DNA of 37,161 nt, taken from assembly GCA_035542155.1 (NCBI GenBank), contig DATKLX010000144.1, positions 1 through 37,161 on the forward strand, written 5' to 3'. Below the pieces are notes generated by a model. The model had not been told where the DNA came from. It worked only from the letters and a program-made list of their open reading frames with translations, and ran no database searches. The translations under genes and the position numbers were made by a program. The stretch is from DATKLX01 sp035542155. GTDB taxonomy: Bacteria > Chloroflexota > Anaerolineae > Anaerolineales > Anaerolineaceae. Of this stretch, positions 23,145 through 30,453 are shown in pieces; position 1 is the stretch's first letter, and each line of letters opens with the position of its first letter.

Positions 23145-24347
23145 ATGTATACTCCTCGAAGCAACTGGGTATTGTTCGGCCTCTACTCCCTGATCAGCAT
23201 CGCTGTCTTTATCGCCGCGCTGGTTTCTCCCATGGTGCGCGGCTTCGCGTACGCGCCCCTGCGCGAGCTGCTCGCGCCGCCCCCGAAGCCGGTCGAGATC
23301 AGCCTGATCTATTCCACGGAAAAGGAGGACTGGCTCAAGGAAGCCATCCTCAGCTTCGAAAAGACCAATCCGCGGGTCGCTGGCCGGCCGATCCACATCC
23401 AGACCCAGGCGATGGGCTCGCGGGAGATGGTCCTGGCGGTGCTGGACGGGCAGCAAAAACCAGTCCTGATCAGCCCGGCCAGCAGCCTCCAGACCACGGT
23501 CCTGGAGGACCAATCGCGTGGAAAATTCGGCCAGGCGGTGGTCGAGGCGAAAAACGCGGCTTCCTGCCGGCCGGTGGTGAACAGCCCGCTGGTGTTGGTG
23601 GCCTGGAAGGAGCGGGCGCAAGCCCTGTGGGGCGGCGCGCCGGGCGCGGACATCTGGCGCCAGATCCACGACGCCGCGATCGATTCACAGGGCTGGGGCA
23701 GATTCGGCCACCCCGATTGGGGCTACGTCAAGTTCGGCCAGACCGACCCGCTCAAATCGAACAGCGGCTTTATGGCGATCCTCCTGATGACCTATAACTA
23801 TTTTGGCAAGACCTCCGGCCTGACCGCCCAGGACATCCTCTCGAACCAGGATTACCAGAAGTGGTTCCTGGGGTTGGAGGGCACCATCTCGCAGTTCGGC
23901 GAAAGCACCGGTACCTATATGAAAGATATTGTGGCCTACGGCCCGAGCGTGTACGATATGGTGGCGGTCTACGAGGCTTCGGCTATCGAGCAGGCCGACA
24001 ACGCGGTCGGCCGCTACGGCGAGCTGCACGTGTACTATCCCCCCGCGACCATCGTCAGCGACCACCCGTTCTGCGTCCTGCAGGCCGATTGGGTCCAGCC
24101 CGAGCAAGCCCGGGCCGCCGGCCTGTTCGTGGATTACCTGCTCAGCCGGTCCATGCAGGCCCTGGCCATGGACCGCTATGGATTTCGCCCGGCGGATGGG
24201 TCGATCGCGCTCACTGACGCCGGAAGCCCGTGGCAGCGCTACGCGCAAAACGGCCTGACCGCCGCGCTGCCCCCGCAGGTCGAGCTGCCCCCGGCCAACG
24301 TGCTCAGCACGCTGCTGGATTTCTGGTCGCGTAACGTCAGCCATTGA
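23145..24347 (+). CDS. Membrane-anchored solute-binding-like protein
   Basis: 400 residues. An uncleaved N-terminal transmembrane segment (VLFGLYSLISIAVFIAALV, about 9-27) is followed by an extracellular substrate-binding-like domain. VEISLIYSTEKEDWLKEAI is the first strand and helix, ending in QADWVQPEQARAAGLFVDYLL and MDRYGFRP, which is typical of this binding-protein class. It is a paralogue of the first ~350 residues of the next gene (compare VTVTMLYGSEKQEWLDPLI), but has no VWA domain and uses a membrane helix instead of a lipobox. AATAGGA lies about 10 nt before ATG 23145. No permease genes are adjacent, so it may be a surface sensor or assembly factor rather than part of an importer. 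Confidence 0.72.
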   Translation: MYTPRSNWVLFGLYSLISIAVFIAALVSPMVRGFAYAPLRELLAPPPKPVEISLIYSTEKEDWLKEAILSFEKTNPRVAGRPIHIQTQAMGSREMVLAVLDGQQKPVLISPASSLQTTVLEDQSRGKFGQAVVEAKNAASCRPVVNSPLVLVAWKERAQALWGGAPGADIWRQIHDAAIDSQGWGRFGHPDWGYVKFGQTDPLKSNSGFMAILLMTYNYFGKTSGLTAQDILSNQDYQKWFLGLEGTISQFGESTGTYMKDIVAYGPSVYDMVAVYEASAIEQADNAVGRYGELHVYYPPATIVSDHPFCVLQADWVQPEQARAAGLFVDYLLSRSMQALAMDRYGFRPADGSIALTDAGSPWQRYAQNGLTAALPPQVELPPANVLSTLLDFWSRNVSH

Positions 24348-24374
24348 GACGCCAGCTTTACCCCTGAGGTCCCC

Positions 24375-26057
24375 ATGAAGCCCAAACACCTTCTATCGCT
24401 GTCCAGTCTTTTGGTAATCGGCTCGCTGCTGCTGAGCGCCTGCGGGGCGCTGAGCGCCATCCCCGGGGTCGGGAAAAAAGTAACCGTGACCATGCTGTAT
24501 GGATCGGAAAAGCAGGAATGGCTCGACCCGCTGATCCAGCAGTACAATCAGGAGAATCACAAGACCGCTTCCGGGGCGGAGGTGACCGTGGAGGGAAAAG
24601 CCCTGGGATCGATCGAGGCGGTCAACGAAATCATCGCCGGGCAGTCGCAGGCGGTCGTCTGGAGCCCGGCTTCCTCTCTCTACATCCCGGTGGCGAACGC
24701 GGAATGGCGCAAGAGCCATTCCGACGACCTGGTCAGCGGGACCCCCAAAGACCTGGTGCTCAGCCCGGTGGTGATCGCCATGTGGCAGCCCATGGCGGAG
24801 GCGCTTGGCTGGCCAAAGCAGCCGCTGGGTTGGGAAGATGTCGCCAAACTTTCCACCTCTTCCGAGGGGTGGGCCAAATACAACTACCCGGAGTGGGGCG
24901 CGTTCAAGTTCGGCCATACCCACCCGGATTATTCCAACAGCGGCCTGGTGGCGATCGTCGCTCAGGCCTACGCGGCGCTGGGCAAACAGCGCGGGCTCAC
25001 CGCCGGCGATCTGCAGGACCCCCGGTTGCGCTCGTTCCTGTCGGACGTGCAAAGCAGCATTATCCACTACGGGACCAGCACCGGGTTCTTCGGCCAGCGC
25101 ATGTTCGAGCGCGGCCCTTCTTACCTGAGCGCGGCGGTCATGTACGAGAACCTGGTGGTCGCCCAGCAGAGCAAGCAGCTCTCCGGGCAGAGCCAGCAAC
25201 TTCCGGTGGTGGCGATTTACCCCAAAGAGGGCACCTTCTGGGCTAACCATCCGTATATCGTCCTCAACGCGCCCTGGGTCACCGCGGACCAGCGCGAGGC
25301 TGCCCAGGCCTTCGAGACCTTCCTGCTGGACAAACCCCAGCAGACGAAGGCCATCGAGCTGGGCTTCCGCCCCTCCGATCCGTCGATCGCGCTGACCGCG
25401 CCGCTGGACGCTCAGCATGGCGTGGACCCGGCGCAGCCCAAGACCATCCTGGAGATCCCCAAGGCGGACGTGATCAGCGGGATCCAGACGATGTGGGAGC
25501 AAACCAAGAAACCGGTCGACGTGGTCATCACCATCGACACCTCCGAGAGTATGGCGGGCGATAAGATCGCTTCGGCGAGGTCCAGCCTGGTCCAGTTCAT
25601 CAACCTGCTGAGCGACCGGGACCGCCTGCAGGTGGTCACCTTCAGCAGCGAGGTTCACGTGCTGACCGAGATGACCAGCCTGGGCGAAAAACGGGCCGAC
25701 CTGGTGCGGCGCGTGTCAGGGCTGATCGAGGGCGGCGATACCCGCCTGTACGACGCGGTGGCCCAATCGGTGGCTGACCTGCAGAAAAATGGGGATCCCA
25801 GGCACATCCGCGCGGTGGTGGTGCTCTCGGATGGGCAGGACACCGCCTCGGATCTGAGCCTGGACGATCTGCTGGCCCAATTGGGCGGCGGCGGGGAAGA
25901 CGCGGGCAACTCGATCAAGATCTTTACCATCGGGTATGGCAAAGACGCCGACGAAAAAACCCTCAAGAGCGTCGCCGAGCCTTCCGGCGGCCGCGAATAC
26001 CAGGGCAGCCCGGAGAATATCAGGCAGATCTATTCCGAGATTGCGACGTTCTTTTAG
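24375..26057 (+). CDS. Lipoprotein with solute-binding-like domain fused to VWA domain
   Basis: 560 residues. The lipoprotein signal has LLSAC (Cys near residue 23). Residues ~35-365 form a substrate-binding-like domain related to the preceding protein. From ~380 a von Willebrand A domain begins with VDVVITIDTSESM, giving the metal-ion-dependent adhesion motif DxSxS (Asp388); VVVLSDGQDT supplies a later metal ligand. Proteins combining these two parts are widespread in several phyla but poorly understood. TGAGGT lies before ATG 24375. It is 27 nt after the previous gene and 12 nt before the next, so the three form an operon. The VWA domain suggests divalent-metal-dependent binding to a partner. 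Confidence 0.83.
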   Translation: MKPKHLLSLSSLLVIGSLLLSACGALSAIPGVGKKVTVTMLYGSEKQEWLDPLIQQYNQENHKTASGAEVTVEGKALGSIEAVNEIIAGQSQAVVWSPASSLYIPVANAEWRKSHSDDLVSGTPKDLVLSPVVIAMWQPMAEALGWPKQPLGWEDVAKLSTSSEGWAKYNYPEWGAFKFGHTHPDYSNSGLVAIVAQAYAALGKQRGLTAGDLQDPRLRSFLSDVQSSIIHYGTSTGFFGQRMFERGPSYLSAAVMYENLVVAQQSKQLSGQSQQLPVVAIYPKEGTFWANHPYIVLNAPWVTADQREAAQAFETFLLDKPQQTKAIELGFRPSDPSIALTAPLDAQHGVDPAQPKTILEIPKADVISGIQTMWEQTKKPVDVVITIDTSESMAGDKIASARSSLVQFINLLSDRDRLQVVTFSSEVHVLTEMTSLGEKRADLVRRVSGLIEGGDTRLYDAVAQSVADLQKNGDPRHIRAVVVLSDGQDTASDLSLDDLLAQLGGGGEDAGNSIKIFTIGYGKDADEKTLKSVAEPSGGREYQGSPENIRQIYSEIATFF

Positions 26058-26069
26058 GCAGGCGCACCC

Positions 26070-26795
26070 ATGCAAACCTCTCCCTGGTTTTCCGCGTTGT
26101 TCAACCCGCTGAACCTGCTCATGCTGGTCGTTTCCATCGCGGCCGGGCTGCTGGCGGCCTGGTGGCTGTTCCCGGTGGGCCTGGTCCTGTGGGCGATCAT
26201 GGTGGTCAGCATCGCCCGCGAACCCGCCACCGTGCTCAACCAGACCGTGCAGAGCCGGATGGCGCTGCCGCAGCGCTTCCAGACTTCGTTCAATCGCATC
26301 GAGAAATCCCAGATCAACCTGTTCAACACGATCTCGGGTTGCGAGCCGGGGACGCGGCGGGCGCTCCAGCCGCTGCGCTCCCAGGTCGATGAGCTGGTCA
26401 ACCAGGCTTACCGGCTGTGCCAGCGCATGACCCCCCTGGAAAATTACTGCATCCTGACCACCCAATCCACCGCCAACTCCGAGAGCCAGCTCAACGACCT
26501 GTCGTACAAGATCCAATCGGCGACCGATCCGCTGGTGAAGCGCGAGAGCGAGGAAGCCTATGCTGCGCTCAACGACCGCCTGAAAAAACTCAAGGAGGCT
26601 TCGACGATCCTGGATCGCGTTGAGGCTCAGCTCATCAGCCTGGCGAATGAGCTGGAGGCTACCCTGGCAGACGTGATCCGCTTCCAATCCCTGGGCAGCC
26701 GGACGGCCAGCCAGCAGGCGCCCCAGCTCGTGGCGCGGATCAAGTCCCAGATCGAGCAGTTGCACCAGTTCGATGCCGAGGCGACGGCGGTGTAG
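26070..26795 (+). CDS. Membrane protein with two N-terminal helices and a long coiled coil
   Basis: 241 residues. Two hydrophobic helices at about 14-50 (NLLMLVVSIAAGLLAAWWLF, VGLVLWAIMVVSIA) are followed by ~185 residues of helical, Glu/Gln/Leu-rich sequence predicted as coiled coil and facing the cytoplasm if the first helix inserts in the usual hairpin. I do not recognise a named family. It follows the binding-protein/VWA gene by 12 nt and is likely an inner-membrane partner of those two extracytoplasmic proteins. A short hairpin with a T-tract follows. Confidence 0.7.
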   Translation: MQTSPWFSALFNPLNLLMLVVSIAAGLLAAWWLFPVGLVLWAIMVVSIAREPATVLNQTVQSRMALPQRFQTSFNRIEKSQINLFNTISGCEPGTRRALQPLRSQVDELVNQAYRLCQRMTPLENYCILTTQSTANSESQLNDLSYKIQSATDPLVKRESEEAYAALNDRLKKLKEASTILDRVEAQLISLANELEATLADVIRFQSLGSRTASQQAPQLVARIKSQIEQLHQFDAEATAV

Positions 26796-26803
26796 TTGCC
26801 TCT

Positions 26804-26822
26804 AAGGCTGTTCGCCTTTTTC
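26804..26822 (+). terminator. Short hairpin with T-tract ending the binding-protein/VWA operon
   Basis: AAGGC (26804-26808) pairs with GCCTT (26814-26818) around a 5-nt loop, followed by TTTC. The stem is short, so efficiency may be low, but the position 9 nt after the stop fits an operon end. Confidence 0.45.
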
Positions 26823-26832
26823 AAGCCGTTGA

Positions 26833-27228
26833 TTGATCTCCTCGAGGAGTAGCGGGCAGTCTTCGTTTGTTGGCCAGCTTAACCTGATCCCGGTCCGGCT
26901 GGTCAACCCCAGCGAGCGGCTGGTCAGCTTTGACGGGCAGGTGGTCCGTGTCGGGCGGTTCGCGGAACAATTCTCCGCAGAGAAACCGCGCCTGGCGGTG
27001 CGGCCCGAGGAGCTCAACCCAGGCCACGCTCCGGGGGAGAACAACCTGCAGGGCAAGATCGAAAGCATCAATTATCTGGGCTCGATCGTGCGCCTGCGGG
27101 TGGAAATGGGCGGGATGCTCTTTTCGATGGATATTTTTATGGATATTTTTGAAAGGAACCTGGTCCTCCCCAGGGTTGGCGACAGATACGATCTCCACTT
27201 TCCCGTGGATGCCTGCTGGCTGATTTGA
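26833..27228 (+). pseudogene. C-terminal TOBE-domain fragment of an ABC-transporter ATPase
   Basis: 131 codons open from about 26833, without a convincing start or ribosome site. The peptide FVGQLNLIPVRLV, LAVRPEELNPG and GKIESINYLGSIVRLRVEMGG matches the regulatory TOBE_2 tail of PotA/UgpC-type ATPases, which normally follows a ~235-residue nucleotide-binding domain. Walker A, signature and Walker B are all absent, so this is a truncated relic. Its stop is 3 nt from the stop of the convergent oxidoreductase gene. It may mark a deletion that removed the ATPase and permeases once associated with the binding proteins upstream. Confidence 0.72.
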
Positions 27229-27230
27229 GC

Positions 27231-28235
27231 TTATGAGAATTCAGGAGCGATTAATACCAGGTTCCCGCGCACCTGCCCGCTTTCGAGCAGAGCGTTGGCC
27301 CTGGCTGCCTCCAGGATGGGAAAGCGCTGATCGATGACCGGCCGGATCTTTCCCTCCTCCAGCAGCTTGAAGAGCCTGGGGAGATCCTCCATAAACGGCT
27401 TTTTATCTCGCAGATACCAGGCATAAATGCCATAAAACTCGGCTGATTTGCCATTGGGCAGCAAATTGACCAGGGCTAACTGGATCGCGCTGCGGAGAAG
27501 GGGCACAAAACCGACGGGAGCGGCATAGCCGACCAGCTTGCCGCCGCGGCGCAGAACCTCCAGCCCGCGGTCTCCAATGTCGCCGCCCATCCCATCGAAG
27601 ACGAAATCCAGGCCGCCCGGTTCGGCCTGCCGGATCACCTCAACGAAATTCTGCGTGGAATAATCAATCGGGATCGCGCCCAGTCCGGTCAGGAGTGCAT
27701 GTTTTTGGGAGGAAGCTGTCCCATAGATTTTGATCCCGGCCAGGATGCCAAGCTCGAGTAAAGCGGTCCCAACGCCGCCGCTTGCGCCGATCACCAGGGC
27801 TTTGTCGCCGGCTTTCACCTTCGCCACGCGGTGGAGCATGTGATAGGCCGTGACGTAATTCAAAATGAGGGTAGCCACCTCCGCCGGGTCGAGGGATGCG
27901 GGCACCGACACCAGGTGTTCCTCGCGCAGGTAAATCACTTCGGCGTAACCGCCGTGACCGGTCAACGCCGCTACCCGGTCGCCCACCTTGAACCTGGACC
28001 GCCCGGGGTCTCCAACGGCGTCTACCACGCCCACGATTTCATATCCTGGTACGAAGGGGACTTTAGGCGAGAAGGGGGAATACCCATAGCGGTAATTGAT
28101 ATCGGTGCGGCCCACGCCGGTCGCAAGGACTTTGATGCGCACTTCCCCGGGGACCGGCTCGCGCAGCGGGCTGGCTACGATCTGCAATACTTCTGGCCCA
28201 CCTCTCCGGGTGACGACCACACTGTGATAGCTCAT
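27231..28235 (-). CDS. Zinc-independent MDR family oxidoreductase (quinone oxidoreductase-like)
   Basis: 334 residues. I placed the start at 28235 because GGAGAAAG lies 3-4 nt before that ATG; the in-frame ATG at 28247 has no such site. The N-terminal GroES-like domain includes VPGYEIVGVVDAVGDPG and VGDRVAALTGHGGYAEV. The Rossmann part has VIGASGGVGTALLELGILAG, the NADPH-binding motif of the quinone-reductase branch. The cysteine ligands of zinc-dependent alcohol dehydrogenases are absent. It probably reduces quinones or activated double bonds using NADPH in the cytoplasm. It has no evident functional link with its neighbours. Confidence 0.85.
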   Translation of the reverse strand: MSYHSVVVTRRGGPEVLQIVASPLREPVPGEVRIKVLATGVGRTDINYRYGYSPFSPKVPFVPGYEIVGVVDAVGDPGRSRFKVGDRVAALTGHGGYAEVIYLREEHLVSVPASLDPAEVATLILNYVTAYHMLHRVAKVKAGDKALVIGASGGVGTALLELGILAGIKIYGTASSQKHALLTGLGAIPIDYSTQNFVEVIRQAEPGGLDFVFDGMGGDIGDRGLEVLRRGGKLVGYAAPVGFVPLLRSAIQLALVNLLPNGKSAEFYGIYAWYLRDKKPFMEDLPRLFKLLEEGKIRPVIDQRFPILEAARANALLESGQVRGNLVLIAPEFS

Positions 28236-28355
28236 TGCTTTCTCCATCAGAAAATGATATTGATCGGTTTAGCTCGATTATTCCGTATCATAGTCGCACG
28301 ACGTGGAATCAGCTATGTTTTTTCATGCAACAAAGGGGGGATTTGGTGTAAATCC
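28236..28355 (-). other. Intergenic gap between GPP34 and oxidoreductase genes
   Basis: About 120 bp. It is AT-rich and must contain the ribosome site and probably the promoter of the oxidoreductase gene. I could not identify a confident -10/-35 pair or a terminator for the upstream gene. Confidence 0.25.
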
Positions 28356-29030
28356 TTAGGCCTGGCAACTGATCGCCAGGATTTCGTCCAGGGTTTCGCC
28401 CAGGCAACTGGCCCCATCCGCGCTCTCGATCAGGTTTCTCATCCGCTTACGGGCCAGCTTGCGATCACCCCTGGGAATGACCAGCCTGACCAGCTCGCCA
28501 TAAACCAGGAAAGCCAGGAGAACCTTTTCGGAGAGATCCGGCTGCTGGCCCGCGAACACAATCGCGTGGATGCGGCTTTGGAGGCCGGGTTGAGCGGCGC
28601 CATTTCCCTTTGTTTTTTCCACGTACGAGCCTGCCAGCCGCAGCCGCTTCTTTTTCCGGACCAGGACGCCCTTCTCCACGAGCTCGTGGCCGATCTCCTC
28701 ATGGAATTTTTTATAGGTCAGAGTGTTCATCCAGTACTTGAGCCGGCGCGGCCGGGAGGTATCCAGGATATCAAACAGGGCCTGATCCAGGACGCGATGC
28801 CCGGTGGGGGCTGGATCGATCACCACCACGCGCTGGTCGGCCAGCCCGATCCGATTTTGTAAAACCAGCTCGGCCAGGACAGCTCCGGGAAGGATCGATT
28901 CGAGGGTGGCCTGGTACGCTTCGACAATATCCCCATCTTCTTCGTCGATTGCCAGGACCAATAAGGCTTCAGAGATCGTCAGCATTTCTCGCTGCCAGGA
29001 TACCGCCACAATGCCTTGAGCCGGGATCAT
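28356..29030 (-). CDS. GPP34 (GOLPH3-like) family protein
   Basis: Up to 224 residues from ATG 29030; an internal start at 28985 (MLTISEALLVLAID) would give 209 residues and matches the usual GPP34 N-terminus better. The family pattern is LTISEALLVLAIDEEDG, then LPGAVLAELVLQNRI, VVVIDPAPTG, and a C-terminal run resembling LRAVLLG..PD...ALLALL (IHAIVFAGQQPDLSEKVLLAFLVYGEL). In eukaryotes GOLPH3 binds phosphatidylinositol-4-phosphate; bacterial members are mostly uncharacterised. It follows the small gene at 29038 by 7 nt, so both should be read from the Pho-like promoter at 29390-29444. Confidence 0.72.
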   Translation of the reverse strand: MIPAQGIVAVSWQREMLTISEALLVLAIDEEDGDIVEAYQATLESILPGAVLAELVLQNRIGLADQRVVVIDPAPTGHRVLDQALFDILDTSRPRRLKYWMNTLTYKKFHEEIGHELVEKGVLVRKKKRLRLAGSYVEKTKGNGAAQPGLQSRIHAIVFAGQQPDLSEKVLLAFLVYGELVRLVIPRGDRKLARKRMRNLIESADGASCLGETLDEILAISCQA

Positions 29031-29037
29031 CGCGGCT

Positions 29038-29370
29038 TCAATTCGTGAAGGAAAATGTCATTAACCCATCCAACCAGGAGTCGAATTTTTCGACGCGGAC
29101 CTCATTACTGCGCAGAAATTGGTCGACCTCCGGAGCTTCGGGCACAGCAAGCTGGCGGATACGTTCCGAATGGTCCTGGACCAGGACGAAGTGATACATC
29201 CAGGCTTCCTGGCGGACCATGGGGACTTTTCTCACCGGCTGTTCGACCTGCCAGCCCTGGTCGATGGCTGCCAGCAGGAAACGAAACGAAGCGCTCATTC
29301 CCTGGCCCGGGTGGGCCGGCTGCTGGAGAGAATCCCAGGTGTTTTGAATCGCAACCATTTCTTCGTGCAT
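29038..29370 (-). CDS. Small protein of unknown function, first gene of the GPP34 operon
   Basis: 110 residues from ATG 29370, which has GGAGG (plus 29379-29383) 8 nt upstream; the longer in-frame readings (to 29544) cross the promoter and the end of the esterase gene. The sequence begins MHEEMVAIQNTWDSLQQPAH and ends DSWLDGLMTFSFTN. It has no signal peptide or membrane segment and I do not recognise a family. It is mostly helical with several Gln, Trp and acidic residues. The predicted transcription start is only about 13 nt before the ATG, giving a very short leader. Being the promoter-proximal partner of GPP34 suggests a joint function. Confidence 0.6.
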   Translation of the reverse strand: MHEEMVAIQNTWDSLQQPAHPGQGMSASFRFLLAAIDQGWQVEQPVRKVPMVRQEAWMYHFVLVQDHSERIRQLAVPEAPEVDQFLRSNEVRVEKFDSWLDGLMTFSFTN

Positions 29371-29389
29371 CCTACCTTCCTCCAGCTTC

Positions 29390-29444
29390 ATTCTAGAGGG
29401 ATGGATTAAACAATGGAATAACAGCGGTTTAACAGGATGTAAAC
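29390..29444 (-). promoter_or_regulatory. Four perfect 11-bp Pho-like repeats and -10 box before the GPP34 operon
   Basis: Read on the minus strand from 29444: GTTTACATCCT, GTTAAACCGCT, GTTATTCCATT, GTTTAATCCAT, four contiguous units with an exact 11-bp period. The last begins 16 bp before TAGAAT (29395-29390), the candidate -10 box. This is the best example of the second promoter class in the window and is located between the esterase stop and the small gene. Confidence 0.75.
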
Positions 29445-29456
29445 AAGGGCCGGTAA

Positions 29457-30407
29457 TTACCACCCGGTGGTGTAGAACCGCAGGTACTGCTCCAGGTGGC
29501 TCGACCAGTAGGCCGCATCGTGGTAGCCCTGGTTGAGGTGCCACTCGTGGGGGATGCCGCGGGCAGTGAGGAGGGCCTCGAAATCCGCCGCGCCCTGCAC
29601 CTCATGGTCGTTGACCCCGATGTCCAGGTAGACGCGCGGCATCTGCGCGACGGGGATCCGGGCCAGGAGGGTGGGGAACGTGCCGGCGTCGCTCCAGAAG
29701 AGCGGCAGGCTGTGCGCGCCGACCGCACCGAACACCTCGGGATGGTTGAACCCGAGGTGGACCGCCCAACCTCCGCCACGCGACAGCCCGCCGACGGCGC
29801 GGTGAGCCCGGTCGGCGTAGGTGCGATACTGCCCGTCGATCCAGGGGACCAGCTCGCTGACCAGCGCCTCGCCGAAGGGGTCTTCCTCGGGCTGTTTGTA
29901 GCTCTCGTCCTGGGGGAGGACGATGATTAGCGGGGGGATCTGGCCGGCCTGGATCAGGCGGTCGGCGACGCTGTCGACGCCCAGCTCCTGCCACTGCTCC
30001 GCGCCGGACTGCAGCCCATGGATCAGGTAGAGCGCGCCGTAGCGGCGCATGCTCTCGCGGCCGTAGCAGGGCGGCAGGTAAACGCGGAAGACCAGCGGCC
30101 TGGGGAGCAAGGTGGAAGCGAGCTGTTTTTCCCAGACCTCGCCGGCCTCGCTCTGGCAGGCGGCTGCGGACAGTGTGGGCAAGGGTGTGGCGCATGCCTC
30201 GCGGCTTGCGCGCGGGTGATCTGGCCCCGAGCAGGGGGTGAGGTCGGTTTCGACAGTGGGCGTGGCGGCTGGGTCACTGACCGCGGCCGGAGGGGCGCCG
30301 GGGGCAAATAGAGGCTGTTGCGTGGGCTCGGCGAGTGGAGATGGCTGCGCGCAGCCCGCGAGGAGGGCCAGGGCGCAGAGGAGGAGGGGGTGGGGTCTGG
30401 ACGGCAT
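29457..30407 (-). CDS. Lipoprotein esterase of the PF00756 (esterase D-like) family
   Basis: 316 residues. The lipoprotein signal has LLAGC (Cys near residue 19). A low-complexity Pro/Ala stretch spans about 20-85. The alpha/beta-hydrolase domain begins near 88, with FRVYLPPCYG, YLIHGLQSGAEQW, the nucleophile elbow GGLSRGGG, an acid in DIGVNDHE and a late histidine in GYHDAAYW. This matches the putative-esterase family, which includes S-formylglutathione hydrolases, mycolyl-transferase-like and feruloyl esterases. Being extracytoplasmic and lipid-anchored, it probably acts on an external ester. It is followed on the same strand by the Pho-like promoter and the small gene. Confidence 0.8.
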   Translation of the reverse strand: MPSRPHPLLLCALALLAGCAQPSPLAEPTQQPLFAPGAPPAAVSDPAATPTVETDLTPCSGPDHPRASREACATPLPTLSAAACQSEAGEVWEKQLASTLLPRPLVFRVYLPPCYGRESMRRYGALYLIHGLQSGAEQWQELGVDSVADRLIQAGQIPPLIIVLPQDESYKQPEEDPFGEALVSELVPWIDGQYRTYADRAHRAVGGLSRGGGWAVHLGFNHPEVFGAVGAHSLPLFWSDAGTFPTLLARIPVAQMPRVYLDIGVNDHEVQGAADFEALLTARGIPHEWHLNQGYHDAAYWSSHLEQYLRFYTTGW

Positions 30408-30420
30408 GGCAATGTGCCCC

Positions 30421-30453
30421 AGACCCTAAGGGTTTTTAAAACCCTTAGGGTCT
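30421..30453. repeat. Perfect 33-bp palindrome at the methyltransferase stop (REP-like or terminator)
   Basis: AGACCCTAAGGGTTTT (30421-30436) is followed by a single T and then its exact reverse complement (30438-30453). It covers the last codons and stop of the methyltransferase gene (KGFKNP) and lies between that gene and the esterase. It can form a hairpin with a 12-bp stem and an A/T-rich loop and may stop or stabilise transcripts. Its form resembles interspersed REP elements, and a RAYT-type protein is encoded at 34317-34790. Copy number in the genome is unknown. Confidence 0.75.

Noticed and set aside
27831..28862. 343-codon open frame on the plus strand
   Set aside because: It runs across the MDR oxidoreductase and GPP34 genes, both clear on the minus strand, and shows no domain.
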